From: JACVRW01 sp963765135
GTDB taxonomy: Bacteria; Actinomycetota; Thermoleophilia; Solirubrobacterales; Thermoleophilaceae
DNA length: 64,000 bases
Assembly: GCA_963765135.1 (NCBI GenBank)
Contig: CAVXUX010000007.1
Location: forward strand, 124,001-188,000
Reading direction: 5' to 3'
A program made the position numbers and the translations under genes. Shown here one piece after another: positions 42,688 through 50,780 of this stretch (positions are counted from its first letter, which is position 1; each line of letters begins with the position of its first letter). The notes below the pieces were generated by a model. That model worked only from the letters and a program-made list of their open reading frames with translations, had not been told where the DNA came from and searched no databases.

Positions 42688-43628
42688 CCGAGGCCCTCGA
42701 CGAAGCCCTGGCGCCAGCTCGGGTAGCGCAGCTTCCAGCCGAGCTCGCGCTTCGCCTTGGCGTTCGACGCGCCGCGCACCTCCGTCATCATGACAACCGC
42801 CGCCTCGCCGGCCAGCATCCGGCCGAGCCAGCGCGGCACGCGCATCGGCTTGCGGGCGCCGAGCAGCTCCGCGGCCGCGGGCAGGAACTCCTTCACGGGT
42901 GCCGGCTCGTCGTCGACGATGTTGTAGACGCCGCGGTTACCGTGCTCGATCGCCTCAACCGTGGCCGTCGCGGCATCCTCGATGTGGATGAGCGACCAGA
43001 CGCCCTCGCCGTTGCCGACGATCGGCAGCTTGCGCTTGCGGATCATCACGAGCTGCTCTCCGTCGGGGAGGCCGAGCGACGTGCCGGGCCCGTAGAACCC
43101 GCCATAGCGCAGCGCGATGCCCTCTGTCCAGGTTGCGCCGGTAACGGCCTCCTCGAGGTAGAGGATCGCCTCGAGCGTGCTCCGCACGGCATCCGGCGGC
43201 GTGGTGTCGAGCGGGGCGTCCTCGCTCTTGACCCGGTCGCCGGTGCGGGCGAACGGCCAGCCGGCGTAGCTCTGGGCGACGAACCGCTTGACGCCGACCG
43301 CACGGCCGGCGGCGAGCAGGTGGTCGGTTCCCTCGGTGCGGAGCCGGTTGGTCAGCGCGAACGTCTTCTCGAAGTCGCGCAGGTCGATGGCGCCGGCCAG
43401 CGCGGTCAGCTCATGGACGATCACCTCGGGCTCGGCCTCCGCGATGGCCCGCGCGACGGCGTCCGGGTCGAGCGCGTCGGCAACGACCGGCCGCGCGCCG
43501 AGGGCGCGGACGACGTCCACCTTCTCGTGCTTGCTCGTCATGCCGACGACCTCGTGGCCGCGCGCGACGAGCTGGGGCACCAGCGGCTGGCCGACCGCCC
43601 CGGTTGCTCCTGCGACGAACACCTTCAT
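42684..43628 (-). CDS. NAD(P)-dependent epimerase/reductase (SDR extended)
   Basis: An intact 314-residue extended SDR: VFVAGATGAVGQPLVPQLVARG binds NAD(P), and FVAQSYAGWPFA plus GIALRYGGFYGPGT cover the catalytic Ser/Tyr region. The substrate is unknown. AAGGAGATGTC precedes the ATG. It is upstream of, and overlaps, the SigJ-type factor; pairing of an oxidoreductase or SDR with an ECF41 factor is common and suggests a stress-response module. Confidence 0.83.
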   Translation of the reverse strand: MKVFVAGATGAVGQPLVPQLVARGHEVVGMTSKHEKVDVVRALGARPVVADALDPDAVARAIAEAEPEVIVHELTALAGAIDLRDFEKTFALTNRLRTEGTDHLLAAGRAVGVKRFVAQSYAGWPFARTGDRVKSEDAPLDTTPPDAVRSTLEAILYLEEAVTGATWTEGIALRYGGFYGPGTSLGLPDGEQLVMIRKRKLPIVGNGEGVWSLIHIEDAATATVEAIEHGNRGVYNIVDDEPAPVKEFLPAAAELLGARKPMRVPRWLGRMLAGEAAVVMMTEVRGASNAKAKRELGWKLRYPSWRQGFVEGLG

Positions 43629-43641
43629 GACATCTCCTTTC

Positions 43642-43660
43642 GTCTCCTTAGAAGGGAGAC
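43642..43660 (-). promoter_or_regulatory. Inverted repeat before the epimerase gene
   Basis: GTCTCC (43642-43647) and GGAGAC (43655-43660) flank a 7-bp TTAGAAG spacer, 13 bp upstream of the epimerase ATG. This could be an operator or a hairpin in the 5' leader. It also lies only a few bases from the 3' end of phhA, so weak termination is possible. Confidence 0.35.
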
Positions 43661-43667
43661 GAGATGC

Positions 43668-44564
43668 CTACGAGGCGTGTGACAGCTGCTCTCGCATCTC
43701 CGCGATCGAGTCGTCGGTGCAGGTGCGGAAGAAGCCGCCCACGACCTCGCGTACCTCGTCCAGCGACTCTGCGCGGTACAGCACCGGCTGGTAGTGCGTG
43801 ATGTCGTAGTCGGCCGTGCCCATCTCGATCAGGTCGAGCGGGCGGTGCTGCATGTCGCGGAACTCGTCGATCTCGCCGTAGGACGACAGGATTCCCGCCC
43901 CGTACGCCTTCAGCTCGCCGTGTTCGACGACGACGCCGAACTCGACGCTGAACCAGAACACGCGTGACAGGAAGCGCAGGTTCTCCTCGTCGGTCAGGCG
44001 GTTGGTCGCCTCGCCGGTGAGCCGGTGCAGCTCCGAGAACGTCGGCGTCGCCAGCAGGTGTCCGTGGCCGACGACCTCGTGAATGATGTCCGGCTCGGGC
44101 GTGTAGAGCGGGCTGGCCGGGTGGCGCACGTACTGGGTCGAGTGGAACAGCCGGTGCGCCAGCGACCCGTAGAACTCACGCAGGGGCACCAGCCCGGCGG
44201 CCGGGGCGTAGTGGAAGCCGGTCAGCGGCCGCAGCCGCTCGCTCACGAGGTCGAGGCTGGGCACGCCGTCGGTGGGCAGGTCGAGCGCCGCCTTCGCCTC
44301 GAGGAACTCCTCGATCGCCAGGCTGTCGTGCTTGGGCGCCAGCTCGCGCGCGACCGTGCGCCAGACCTCCTGCTCGGCGTCGTTGTAACGGACCGGGGGC
44401 GCCGGGTCACCGGGCTTCCACGCGAGCGCCAGGGCGGCGATCTCGTTACGTCGGGCCTGGTAGTGCGGGTCACCGGCGCCGGGGTGGTCGTCTGCGAGGT
44501 GGACGGTCACCTTCCCGTCCTTGCCCGCGCTGACGGGCGAGTAGAGCTGTCCCTCCTCGAACAT
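43668..44564 (-). CDS. phhA: Phenylalanine 4-monooxygenase (aromatic amino acid hydroxylase)
   Basis: An intact 298-residue pterin-dependent hydroxylase that converts phenylalanine to tyrosine. Iron ligands His162 and His167 are in HEVVGHGHLLATP, and the glutamate is in FWFSVEFGVV. PLREFYGSLAHRLFHSTQYVRH and LDLIEMGTADYDITHYQPV are further family marks. The ATG at 44564 gives the bacterial length. It diverges from an Lrp-family gene, and a 13-bp palindrome covers both promoters, as in other phh loci where an amino-acid-sensing regulator controls the hydroxylase. Confidence 0.92.
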   Translation of the reverse strand: MFEEGQLYSPVSAGKDGKVTVHLADDHPGAGDPHYQARRNEIAALALAWKPGDPAPPVRYNDAEQEVWRTVARELAPKHDSLAIEEFLEAKAALDLPTDGVPSLDLVSERLRPLTGFHYAPAAGLVPLREFYGSLAHRLFHSTQYVRHPASPLYTPEPDIIHEVVGHGHLLATPTFSELHRLTGEATNRLTDEENLRFLSRVFWFSVEFGVVVEHGELKAYGAGILSSYGEIDEFRDMQHRPLDLIEMGTADYDITHYQPVLYRAESLDEVREVVGGFFRTCTDDSIAEMREQLSHAS

Positions 44565-44616
44565 AAGGACAGTGCAGCACCAGAGGCCGTTCGATGCAAC
44601 TGTGCACATGTCAGGC

Positions 44617-44651
44617 GGTCAATTTGACCACTTCTGTCCTCGAGCTAGGCT
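44617..44651. promoter_or_regulatory. Divergent phhA/lrp promoters with shared palindromic operator
   Basis: GGTCAATTTGACC (44617-44629) is a perfect inverted repeat around a central T. Read on the plus strand it supplies the -35 TTGACC (44624-44629), 16 bp before the -10 TAGGCT (44646-44651). The latter ends 5 bp before the lrp GTG, so lrp mRNA would be leaderless. Read on the minus strand it supplies a TTGACC for phhA. A further TTGACC half-site lies inside the lrp coding start (44666-44671). Confidence 0.65.
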
Positions 44652-44656
44652 AGATT

Positions 44657-45142
44657 GTGTTCATATTGACCAGTCCGATCGACGAGCTCGACGCCCGGCT
44701 GATCGCCGAGCTGCGCGACAACCCAAGGCTCGGCCTGCTCGAGATCTCGCGTCGCCTCGGCGTGGCGCGCGGCACCGTCCAGGCGCGGCTCGCGAAGCTC
44801 GAGGCGCGCGGGGTGGTGACCGGCTTCGGCCCTGAGATCGACCCCGCCGAGCTGGGCCACCGGATCCAGGCGTTCGTGATGCTCGCGCTCACCCAGGGCC
44901 GCCTGGCCGAGGCCGTCGAGGCGCTCGAGGCGACCCCCGAGGTGCTCGAGGTCGACGCGGTCAGCGGCCCCGAGGACTTGATCTGCCGCGTCGCGGCCCG
45001 CGATCCCGAGCACCTGCAGGAGATCGTCAACCGGCTGCTCGCAACCGACGCGATCCGCCACTCGACGAGCTACATCGTGCTGAGCCGCCCGATCCGCCCG
45101 CGCGTGCAGCCCCTCGTGGACTCCGTGGGCGGCGGCGCGTAG
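44657..45142 (+). CDS. Lrp/AsnC family regulator
   Basis: A 161-residue Lrp-type regulator: an N-terminal helix-turn-helix (LLEISRRLGVARGTVQARLAKLEARGV is split across residues 23-49) and a C-terminal RAM ligand-binding, oligomerising domain (VLEVDAVSGPEDLICRVAARD). Lrp proteins sense amino acids. Placed beside phhA with a shared operator, it probably responds to phenylalanine or another aromatic amino acid. The GTG start coincides with the predicted transcription start, so translation is probably leaderless. Confidence 0.88.
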   Translation: MFILTSPIDELDARLIAELRDNPRLGLLEISRRLGVARGTVQARLAKLEARGVVTGFGPEIDPAELGHRIQAFVMLALTQGRLAEAVEALEATPEVLEVDAVSGPEDLICRVAARDPEHLQEIVNRLLATDAIRHSTSYIVLSRPIRPRVQPLVDSVGGGA

Positions 45143-45168
45143 CGCGCGTGGCGGTTCATCGGCGCCAA

Positions 45169-45302
45169 CTCAGGTCGCTCTCAGGCAGCTCCAAGGCTTC
45201 GGTTCCAGACTGGATGCGGGAGCCGGTCGGCAGGGATGCCGGCCGGCTCCTCAGCGCCGGCCCCAGGGAGCTCCCAGGCTGCTCCCAGCCGAGCCCTAGG
45301 CG
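45169..45302 (+). promoter_or_regulatory. Phased direct repeats upstream of the intradiol dioxygenase
   Basis: Near the gene, CTCCCAG is repeated at 45271-45277 and 45282-45288 (11-bp period), followed after 8 bp by a possible -10 TAGGCG (45297-45302). About 90 bp upstream a second set has the same period: CTCAG at 45169, CTCAG at 45180 (within CTCTCAG 45178-45184) and CTCCAAG at 45189. OmpR-type response regulators bind 11-bp-phased direct repeats. The proximal repeat is identical to one at the response regulator gene at 46.5 kb. Confidence 0.5.
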
Positions 45303-45344
45303 TGTCGCGGATGCTGCCCGGCGACCTCGATGAAGGAGACCACC

Positions 45345-46071
45345 ATGTACCAACCAACCCGCCGTCGGCTGCTCCGCGATCTGACCGGCGCCAGCGTCGG
45401 CGTTGCGGGCGCCGGCCTGATCGGACGCGAGCTGCTGGACGGCGACGCTCCCGCCGAGGCGGCCACGCCCTCCTGCACGCTCTCGCGCGAGGTGACCGAG
45501 GGGCCCTTCTACCTGGACCTGGACAAGATCCGCCGCGACGTGACCGAGGACAAGCCCGGCCTGCGTCTCGACCTGCGCATCAAGGTCGTCAACGCCAGCA
45601 CCTGCAAGGTGCTCGAGGACGTGGCCGTGGAGATCTGGCACGCCGATGCCGGCGGCACCTACTCGGGCTTCAGCCAGGAGGGGACCGCCGGCAAGACCTA
45701 CCTGCGCGGTGTTCAGCTCACGAACGAGAACGGGGTGGCGCAATTCCGCACCATCTACCCGGGCTGGTACGCGGGCCGCGCGATCCACATCCACATGAAG
45801 GCGCACGTCGGCGGGCGGGCGGCCGGGCGCACCTACCGGGGCGGGGAGACCGCCCACACGGGGCAGCTCTTCTTCAACGACTCGGTCAGCGACCGGGTCG
45901 TGCGCCTGTCCCCCTACAACGGGCGCAGCGGCACGCGGCTGCGCAACCGTGAGGACGACATCTACCACCAGGCTGGGATCCGGGGCGCTCCTGCGCCTGC
46001 GCCGGCGCAAGGCGAGCACGATCCGCAAGGGCCTGATCGGGACCATCACGGTCGGGATCGACCCCGCCTAG
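45345..46071 (+). CDS. Exported intradiol (protocatechuate-type) dioxygenase; one frame break
   Basis: About 240 residues. The N-terminus has a twin-arginine signal (PTRRRLLRDLTGASVGVAGAG) ending near an Ala-rich site, so it is probably folded in the cytoplasm and exported by Tat. The catalytic domain has LSREVTEGPFYLD, VEIWHADAGGTYSGF and the non-haem iron site YPGWYAGRAIHIHMK (Tyr, His, His). It should cleave a catechol-type ring between hydroxyls. An extra G near 45990 breaks the frame; corrected, it ends TITVGIDPA. The ATG at 45345 follows GAAGGAG. It is probably controlled by the downstream two-component system. Confidence 0.8.
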
Positions 46072-46075
46072 GGCG

Positions 46076-46111
46076 AAGGAGCCGGCCGACCCCGACGTCG
46101 GCCGGCTCCTT
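46076..46111. terminator. Strong hairpin between convergent genes (bidirectional terminator)
   Basis: AAGGAGCCGGCCGAC (46076-46090) and GTCGGCCGGCTCCTT (46097-46111) form a perfect 15-bp stem with a 6-base loop. It starts 5 bp after the dioxygenase stop and ends 6 bp before the stop of the opposite-strand gene. The A/T ends provide only a short T-run on each strand, as is usual in high-GC actinobacteria. Confidence 0.8.
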
Positions 46112-46116
46112 GGTCC

Positions 46117-46434
46117 CTAGGACGCGACCGAGTCGCCCGGCAGGGCCGGACCCGAGCTCTCGCCCGAGTTGCCCTGGCTCTGGCCGCTGCCCTCGCCCTT
46201 CGGGCAGTTGCCGTCGGGCGCGCGCTCACCGCTGGGCGGCTGGCGCTGGCCGTAGGCGCCGGGCGGCGGGCCGTAGCCCTGCTGCTGCGCCTGCGGCGCG
46301 GCGCCGTTGTTGGTGCTGTCGTCGGCGCCGAACGCGCCGCTGACCGGGATCGCGATCGCCAGGCAGGCGAGGCCCGCGGCGGCGATGATCGCGGTTGTGC
46401 GTCGCCGGCTTCCGGCCGGCTGCGATGGGTCCAT
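46117..46434 (-). CDS. Small exported Gln/Pro/Gly-rich protein
   Basis: A 105-residue protein with a basic N-terminus and one hydrophobic segment (TTAIIAAAGLACLAIAIPVS), ending in an AFGADD-type signal cleavage region. The rest is low-complexity (AAPQAQQQGYGPPPGAYGQR and a Ser/Gly tail), with one cysteine in NCPKGEG. It is probably a secreted or wall-associated protein. CGCAAGGAGCATCCG precedes the ATG. A minus-strand copy of the CTCCCAG-type direct repeat lies upstream, placing it in the regulon of the adjacent response regulator. The function is unknown. Confidence 0.65.
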   Translation of the reverse strand: MDPSQPAGSRRRTTAIIAAAGLACLAIAIPVSGAFGADDSTNNGAAPQAQQQGYGPPPGAYGQRQPPSGERAPDGNCPKGEGSGQSQGNSGESSGPALPGDSVAS

Positions 46435-46497
46435 CGGATGCTCCTTGCGTCGGGGAATGGACTCCCGGCGACCGTAGGCAGCGGCGCTGTGAGATCG

Positions 46498-46546
46498 GTG
46501 AGAGCTTCCTGGGAGCCCGCCCAGGGTGCTCCCAGCTTTCTCCCAG
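46498..46546. promoter_or_regulatory. Back-to-back 11-bp-phased direct repeats (response-regulator sites)
   Basis: On the plus strand CTCCCAG is repeated at 46529-46535 and 46540-46546, facing the response regulator gene. On the minus strand CTCCCAG (46515-46509) and the variant CTCTCAC (46504-46498) face the exported-protein gene. Both pairs have an 11-bp period with a 4-bp gap. The arrangement indicates autoregulation of the two-component system and activation of the divergent gene. Confidence 0.6.
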
Positions 46547-46573
46547 GTTCGAGGGGGAGAATGGGCGCCAGCC

Positions 46574-47272
46574 ATGTCGGTAGAGACCTCGCCACCCCGC
46601 GTTCTCGTCGTGGACGACGAGCCCAACATCGTGGACGTGATCACGATGGCGTTGCGCTACCAGGGCTTCGAGGCGGCGTCCGCGGCCACCGGCCAGGAGG
46701 CGCTCGCCGCGATCGAGAGCTTCCGCCCACAGGTGATGATCCTCGACGTGATGCTGCCCGACATGGAGGGGTTCGAGGTGGCCGAGCGGCTCGGCGCCGA
46801 GCGCGGGCAGGTGCCGATCATCTTCCTCACCGCGCGTGACGCGACCGAGGACAAGCTGCGCGGCCTCACCACCGGCGGCGACGACTACATGACCAAGCCG
46901 TTCAGCCTCGAGGAGCTGGTGGCCCGCATCCGCGTGATCCTGCGCCGCACCGGCGGAGCAGCGAACGAGAGCCGGCTCAGCTTCGAGGACGTCGAGCTCG
47001 ACGAGGACACGCGCGAGGTCACGCGCGCGGGCGAGTACATCGAGCTGACCGCGACCGAGTACCGGCTGCTCCACTACCTGATGCTGAACCCGCGCCGGGT
47101 GCTCACGCGCGCGCAGATCCTCGACCACGTCTGGAGCTACGACTTCGGCGGCGACGCCCGCGTGCTCGAGACCTACATCAGCTACCTGCGCAAGAAGCTC
47201 GACCAGCACGGGCCGCCGCTGATCCAGACCGTGCGCGGGGTCGGATACGCGCTGCGCGCGCCCAGGCGCTGA
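46574..47272 (+). CDS. OmpR/PhoP family response regulator
   Basis: A 232-residue response regulator. The receiver domain has the phosphorylated Asp58 in MILDVMLPDMEG and the signalling lysine in YMTKPFSLEEL. The C-terminal winged helix has YIELTATEYRLLHYLMLNPR and the recognition segment LETYISYLRKKLD. The ATG at 46574 is the start used by homologues. Its stop is 2 bp before the kinase gene. Direct repeats upstream match the expected binding mode of this class. Confidence 0.92.
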   Translation: MSVETSPPRVLVVDDEPNIVDVITMALRYQGFEAASAATGQEALAAIESFRPQVMILDVMLPDMEGFEVAERLGAERGQVPIIFLTARDATEDKLRGLTTGGDDYMTKPFSLEELVARIRVILRRTGGAANESRLSFEDVELDEDTREVTRAGEYIELTATEYRLLHYLMLNPRRVLTRAQILDHVWSYDFGGDARVLETYISYLRKKLDQHGPPLIQTVRGVGYALRAPRR

Positions 47273-47274
47273 GC

Positions 47275-48729
47275 GTGTCGCTGCGGGCGCGGCTTGTCGC
47301 GACGCTGCTGGCGCTGTCGGCGGCGGCGCTGCTCGTGCTGGGGGTCATCACCTACGCGTCGCAGCGCTCGTTCGAGGAGCAGCGCATCGACGACCAGGCG
47401 CGCGCCGCCCAGCCCGCCGTCGAGCACGCGATGGCGGACCAGTTCTTCGGAGAGCCGAACGAGCCGCGCGGGGGGCCCGGGCCTCCGGGGCCGCAGGCGA
47501 ACCTCCCGCCGGGCACGTACGGCCAGCTGCGCGGACCCAACGGCAACGTGCTCGACCAAGTGGCGCTGACCTACGGCGAGGACGCCCTGTCCCCGCCCGA
47601 CCTCCCCGCCCAGCTGACTCCGGGCCAGGAGATCACGGTCGACTCGAAGGACGGAAGCCTGAGCTACCGCGTCCGGGCCGCGCCCGCTCGCGGCGGCGCG
47701 GGATTGACGATCGTCGCGATCCCGCTCAACGGAGTGGAGGACCGGCTCGAACGGCTGCTGGTGGTGGAGGGCCTGGTGATCGCCGGCGTGCTGCTCCTGC
47801 TGGCGGTCGCGTCGTGGCTGCTGGTGCGCGTCGAGCTGCGACCGCTCGAGCGCATCGGCGAGACCGCCGACGCGATCGCCGCGGGTGACCTCTCCCGGCG
47901 CGTGGACGTGACCACGCCGAAGACCGAGGTCGGGCGGCTCGGCCTGGCGTTCAACGCGATGCTCGAGCGCCTCGAGGAGGCGTTCCGGGCGCGCGAGGCG
48001 AGCGAGGGGCGGCTGCGGCGCTTCCTGGCCGACGTCTCGCACGAGCTGCGCACGCCGCTGGCGTCGATCCGCGGGTACTCGGAGCTGTTCCGGATCGGCG
48101 CGGCGCGCGAGCCGGAGGACGCGGACCGGGCGATGACGCGGATCGAGGAGGAGGCGGCGCGCATGGGGGTGCTGGTGGAGGACCTGCTGACGCTGGCCCG
48201 GCTCGACGAGGTGCGCGACCGGCCCACGGAGGCTGTCGACGTGGCCCAGCTGGCGGAGGACGCGGCGGCCGATGCCCGCGCGGTCGACCCGGCGCGAGCG
48301 ATCGAGGTAGACACGAACGGCGAGGCGATCGTCCTCGGCGACGCCAACCAGCTGCGCCAGGTGCTGGCCAACCTGCTGAGCAACGCGCTGGTGCACACGC
48401 CGACCGGGACGCCGATCGAGATCGGCGTGCGGCCCAACGGCCACGAGGTGGAGCTCGAGGTGCGCGACCGCGGACCCGGGCTGCCAACCGAGCGGCCCGA
48501 GGAGCTGTTCGAACGCTTCTGGCGGGAGCGGGCGGAGCGGGAGCGGGCGGAGCCGGCGGCGCGTGGCCGCGGCGGCGCCGGTCTCGGCCTGGCGATCGTC
48601 GCCGGCATCGTGGCCGCGCACCACGGCCGCGTGCGCGCGGGCAACGCGCCGGGCGGAGGCGCGTCGTTCGTGGTCAGCCTGCCGCTCGCCGGCGCGCCGG
48701 AGGATGGCGCGCCGGCGGCGACAGGCTGA
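47275..48729 (+). CDS. Sensor histidine kinase
   Basis: A 484-residue membrane kinase: a first membrane helix at residues about 5-27, an extracytoplasmic sensor region with a GGPGPPGPQ low-complexity loop, a second helix near residues 160-182, HAMP (ELRPLERIGETADAIAAGDL), the phosphoacceptor His256 in LADVSHELRTPLASIRGY and an ATPase domain with LRQVLANLLSNALVHTP and GLGLAIVAGIVAAHHG. It should phosphorylate the adjacent regulator. The GTG start is 2 bp after the regulator stop. The signal is unknown. Confidence 0.92.
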   Translation: MSLRARLVATLLALSAAALLVLGVITYASQRSFEEQRIDDQARAAQPAVEHAMADQFFGEPNEPRGGPGPPGPQANLPPGTYGQLRGPNGNVLDQVALTYGEDALSPPDLPAQLTPGQEITVDSKDGSLSYRVRAAPARGGAGLTIVAIPLNGVEDRLERLLVVEGLVIAGVLLLLAVASWLLVRVELRPLERIGETADAIAAGDLSRRVDVTTPKTEVGRLGLAFNAMLERLEEAFRAREASEGRLRRFLADVSHELRTPLASIRGYSELFRIGAAREPEDADRAMTRIEEEAARMGVLVEDLLTLARLDEVRDRPTEAVDVAQLAEDAAADARAVDPARAIEVDTNGEAIVLGDANQLRQVLANLLSNALVHTPTGTPIEIGVRPNGHEVELEVRDRGPGLPTERPEELFERFWRERAERERAEPAARGRGGAGLGLAIVAGIVAAHHGRVRAGNAPGGGASFVVSLPLAGAPEDGAPAATG

Positions 48730-48734
48730 GCGAC

Positions 48735-50780
48735 TCAACCGGCCAGCGCGCGCAGCTCGGCGGCGTGGCCCTGGAGGTCGTAGAGGCCGTCGATCGAGGT
48801 CGACGTGCCCACCTCCGTGGCGGCTGCCATCACCTCGGTCGAGCCGATGCGGCCGTCCTGGGGCATCCCGCCTGAGCTGCCGTCCGTGAGGATCCAGCGG
48901 ATGCGGCCGTCCTGCACCGCGTCCGCCAGCCACTCGATGCTGACCTGGCTCTCGCGGCCGGAGAAGCCGCCGATGGCGGCGACGTCCGAGCCGGAGCGGA
49001 TCAGCTGGCTGGCCGCACCCGACTGGCTCGAGACGGCAAGCGTGCCGCCGCCGTTCTGCTCGACGTAGGCGAGCGCCGCGTTCAACGACTGCGTGTTGCC
49101 GCCGAACATGCCGCCGCCACCGGGCGCGCCGCCGAAGCCGCCTTGCGCTTGGCCGCCGAAGCCGCCCCCCGGCAGGGCGCCGGTGGGTGGCGCCATCCCG
49201 GCGCCGGGCCCACCGGTCTGCCCGCCGTTGGTCCCGCCGGGTGCGGCCATGCCGGGCGGCCCCCCACCCGGCCCGCCGCCGCCCGCAAACCCGCGGCCGC
49301 CCGGTCCGCCGAAGCCCGTGCTCGCGGGTCCGCCGGCCGGGAACGTGCCGCTGGTCGCGTGACCCAACGTCTGGAAAGCCCACGCCCCGGGGGCGAGCAG
49401 CAGCACCGCCACTCCCGCCACCAGTGCCGCCGTCCGCACTCGCGCCACCAGGCCCGGCCCAAGCGCCAGCATCACGGCGGCCATGCCGCCGATCACGATC
49501 AGCAGCGCCGGCACCCATTCGAGCTGCCCCGGGTTCTCGCCCAGCACGATCAGCTCGGTGACGATGCCCGCGCCGATCGCGAGCGGACCGACGATCCGCG
49601 CCGGCAGCCCGCCGCGCACCACCACGCCGATCCCCGCGCCCACCAGAGCCGCGGTGAACGGCGCGAGCTGGGACACGTAGTACGGATGGAAGATCCCGGA
49701 CGCCTGGCTGAACGCCACCGCGGTCGTGAGGAACACTCCGCCGACGGCCACGATCCAGCCGGTGCGCGGGTCGTCGCGGCGCAGCCGGGTCAACGCCACC
49801 ACCCCGATCCCGGCGACCAGCGCGAAGCCGAGCAGCCACCCGCCCTGCCCGCCCAGGCTCTCGTTGAGCAGCCGCAGGACACCGGTGTCGCCGCCGAAGG
49901 CGCCACCGCCACCGCCGCCCCCGGGCCCGCCGCCGCCGGGCGCTCCCTGCTGCCCGGTCAGCCGGCCGAGTCCGTTGTATCCGAAGATCAACGACCAGAT
50001 GCTGTTGTCGCTCGTGCCGGAGATCCAGGGCCGGTTCGAGGCCGGCGTCAACCAGACCATCACCGGCCAGGCCAGCGCCACGACGGCCATCGCCGCGCCG
50101 CCCAGGCCGAGCTGGCGCAGCGCCGCCACCCGACCGCGCGGAGCCACCCACAGCCACGCCGCCGCGATCGCCGGCACCACCATCAGCGCCGCGCCCATCT
50201 TCGCCTCGAAGCCGAGGCCGACACACACGCCCGACAGCACCAGCCAGCGCGTGCGCCCGTCCTCGAGCGCCCGCACCAGGCACCACACCGCCGCGGTCAC
50301 GCACAGCACGAGCAGCGCGTCGGGGTTGTTGTGCCGCGAGATCGCGACCGCGACCGGCGTCAGGGTCAGCGCGAGCCCGGCGCCGAAGCCGGCCGCGCGG
50401 CCGAAGTGGCGTCGGGTCATGTCGTAGACGAGCGCGACGCTCGCCACGCCCATCAGCGCCTGCGGCACCAGCATGCTCCACGAGCCGTAGCCAAAGACAC
50501 GCGCCGACAGCGCCTGGATCCAGAGCGCCAGCGGCGGCTTGTCGACGGTCATGACTCCACCGGTGTCGAACGAGCCGAACAGGAACGCGTGCCAGCTCTG
50601 GGTCATCGACCGGACCGCCGCGCTGTAGTACTCGTTCGCGAAGCCGTTCTGCCCGAGCGACCACAGGTAGAGCACCGCCGCCAGCGCGAGCAGCGCGGCC
50701 AGCTCGGGTGGCGGCCAGGCGAGCGCGCGCACGCGTGGACGACGAGCGATGCGCGGCAGGGAGATCGAGGACGTGGTCAT
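48735..50780 (-). CDS. ArnT-like family 39 glycosyltransferase with Gly-rich insert
   Basis: A 681-residue polytopic membrane glycosyltransferase. The N-terminal catalytic motif region NEYYSAAVRSMTQSWHAFLF with GGVMTVDKPPLALW is characteristic of GT39 enzymes that use polyprenyl-phosphate sugars outside the membrane. About 10 membrane helices follow. Two regions are extremely glycine-rich: near residue 270 (GGGGPGGGGGGG) and near 485-575. A soluble C-terminal domain ends the protein (about 590-681). It is downstream of, and overlaps by 4 bp, a family 2 glycosyltransferase that may supply its lipid-linked donor. It is convergent with the sensor kinase gene, with a 5-bp gap. Confidence 0.85.
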   Translation of the reverse strand: MTTSSISLPRIARRPRVRALAWPPPELAALLALAAVLYLWSLGQNGFANEYYSAAVRSMTQSWHAFLFGSFDTGGVMTVDKPPLALWIQALSARVFGYGSWSMLVPQALMGVASVALVYDMTRRHFGRAAGFGAGLALTLTPVAVAISRHNNPDALLVLCVTAAVWCLVRALEDGRTRWLVLSGVCVGLGFEAKMGAALMVVPAIAAAWLWVAPRGRVAALRQLGLGGAAMAVVALAWPVMVWLTPASNRPWISGTSDNSIWSLIFGYNGLGRLTGQQGAPGGGGPGGGGGGGAFGGDTGVLRLLNESLGGQGGWLLGFALVAGIGVVALTRLRRDDPRTGWIVAVGGVFLTTAVAFSQASGIFHPYYVSQLAPFTAALVGAGIGVVVRGGLPARIVGPLAIGAGIVTELIVLGENPGQLEWVPALLIVIGGMAAVMLALGPGLVARVRTAALVAGVAVLLLAPGAWAFQTLGHATSGTFPAGGPASTGFGGPGGRGFAGGGGPGGGPPGMAAPGGTNGGQTGGPGAGMAPPTGALPGGGFGGQAQGGFGGAPGGGGMFGGNTQSLNAALAYVEQNGGGTLAVSSQSGAASQLIRSGSDVAAIGGFSGRESQVSIEWLADAVQDGRIRWILTDGSSGGMPQDGRIGSTEVMAAATEVGTSTSIDGLYDLQGHAAELRALAG

